From: CAYNRA01 sp046296415
GTDB lineage: Bacteria; Bacteroidota; Bacteroidia; Cytophagales; Spirosomataceae
DNA: 14,458 nt
Reading direction: 5' to 3'
NCBI GenBank assembly: GCA_046296415.1
Contig: JBKBLN010000007.1
Location: 1 to 14,458, forward strand
Notes under the pieces: model-generated
Seen by the model: the letters and a program-made list of their open reading frames with translations, nothing else
What the model was told of the DNA's origin: nothing
The model's database searches: none
Position numbers and translations under genes: made by a program
Shown here: piece by piece, positions 14,436 to 14,458 of the stretch
How the letters are laid out: every line of letters begins with the position of its first letter
Numbering within the stretch: the first letter of the stretch is position 1

Positions 14436-14458
14436 TTTTTAGTGTTGAGTGCGGAGAG

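Larger units (their letters stand above)
13931..14458. other. Gene-free repeat region after the receptor gene
   Basis: No plausible gene is seen on either strand in this 528-nt stretch. It is made of heptamer repeats, copies of a 33-bp unit in direct and inverted form, and one 160-nt non-repetitive island (14121-14280). I see no good terminator directly after the receptor stop; a weak stem tgaag/cttca at about 13920-13941 lacks a T run. Confidence 0.75.

Overview
The window looks like chromosomal DNA from a member of the Bacteroidota, most likely a Cytophagales-type organism. The evidence is three clear promoters of the Bacteroidota form (TTG, a 20-21 nt spacer, then TAnnTTTG), no obvious Shine-Dalgarno sites, exported proteins with short signal peptides cut at A-Q or S-Q junctions, a TonB-dependent receptor, and a beta-oxidation protein with the dehydrogenase-first domain order. 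The genus is inference; no rRNA or taxonomic marker is present.

Layout. Bases 1-1582 hold a 5'-truncated GH19-type peptidoglycan or chitin hydrolase. It overlaps a secreted or periplasmic protein with a C-terminal SH3-like domain that I do not otherwise recognise. Bases 1583-2001 carry a cluster of 20-bp palindromic repeat units and a terminator for the next operon. Bases 2002-5621 (minus strand) are a fatty-acid beta-oxidation operon: a FadN-type 3-hydroxyacyl-CoA dehydrogenase/enoyl-CoA hydratase followed by a FadA thiolase. Bases 5622-5852 are a divergent control region with two 17-bp operator-like repeats flanking the fad promoter and a separate dyad at the promoter of a small MerC-domain membrane protein (5853-6236). 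That gene converges stop-to-stop with a minus-strand NAD-dependent epimerase-like gene (6237-7022).

Bases 7151-8188 encode an exported isoaspartyl peptidase/asparaginase, followed by a uridine-kinase-family protein (8221-8832) with its own terminator. An exported S9 serine peptidase of the glutamyl-endopeptidase type follows (8982-11408), again with a strong terminator. A TPP riboswitch (about 11529-11612) with its own promoter leads into a TonB-dependent receptor (11723-13930), predicted to import thiamin or a precursor. The last 500 bases hold no gene; they are packed with heptamer repeats, a repeated 33-bp unit and inverted copies of it.

Functionally the window is mostly ordinary metabolism and nutrient uptake: fatty-acid oxidation, peptide and isoaspartate turnover, and thiamin acquisition. 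The parts that stand out are the hydrolase/SH3 pair with a possible toxin/immunity or cell-wall role, the operator architecture of the fad and MerC promoters, a kinase with altered substrate residues, and two unrelated families of intergenic repeats. I found no CRISPR array, transposase, tRNA or rRNA.
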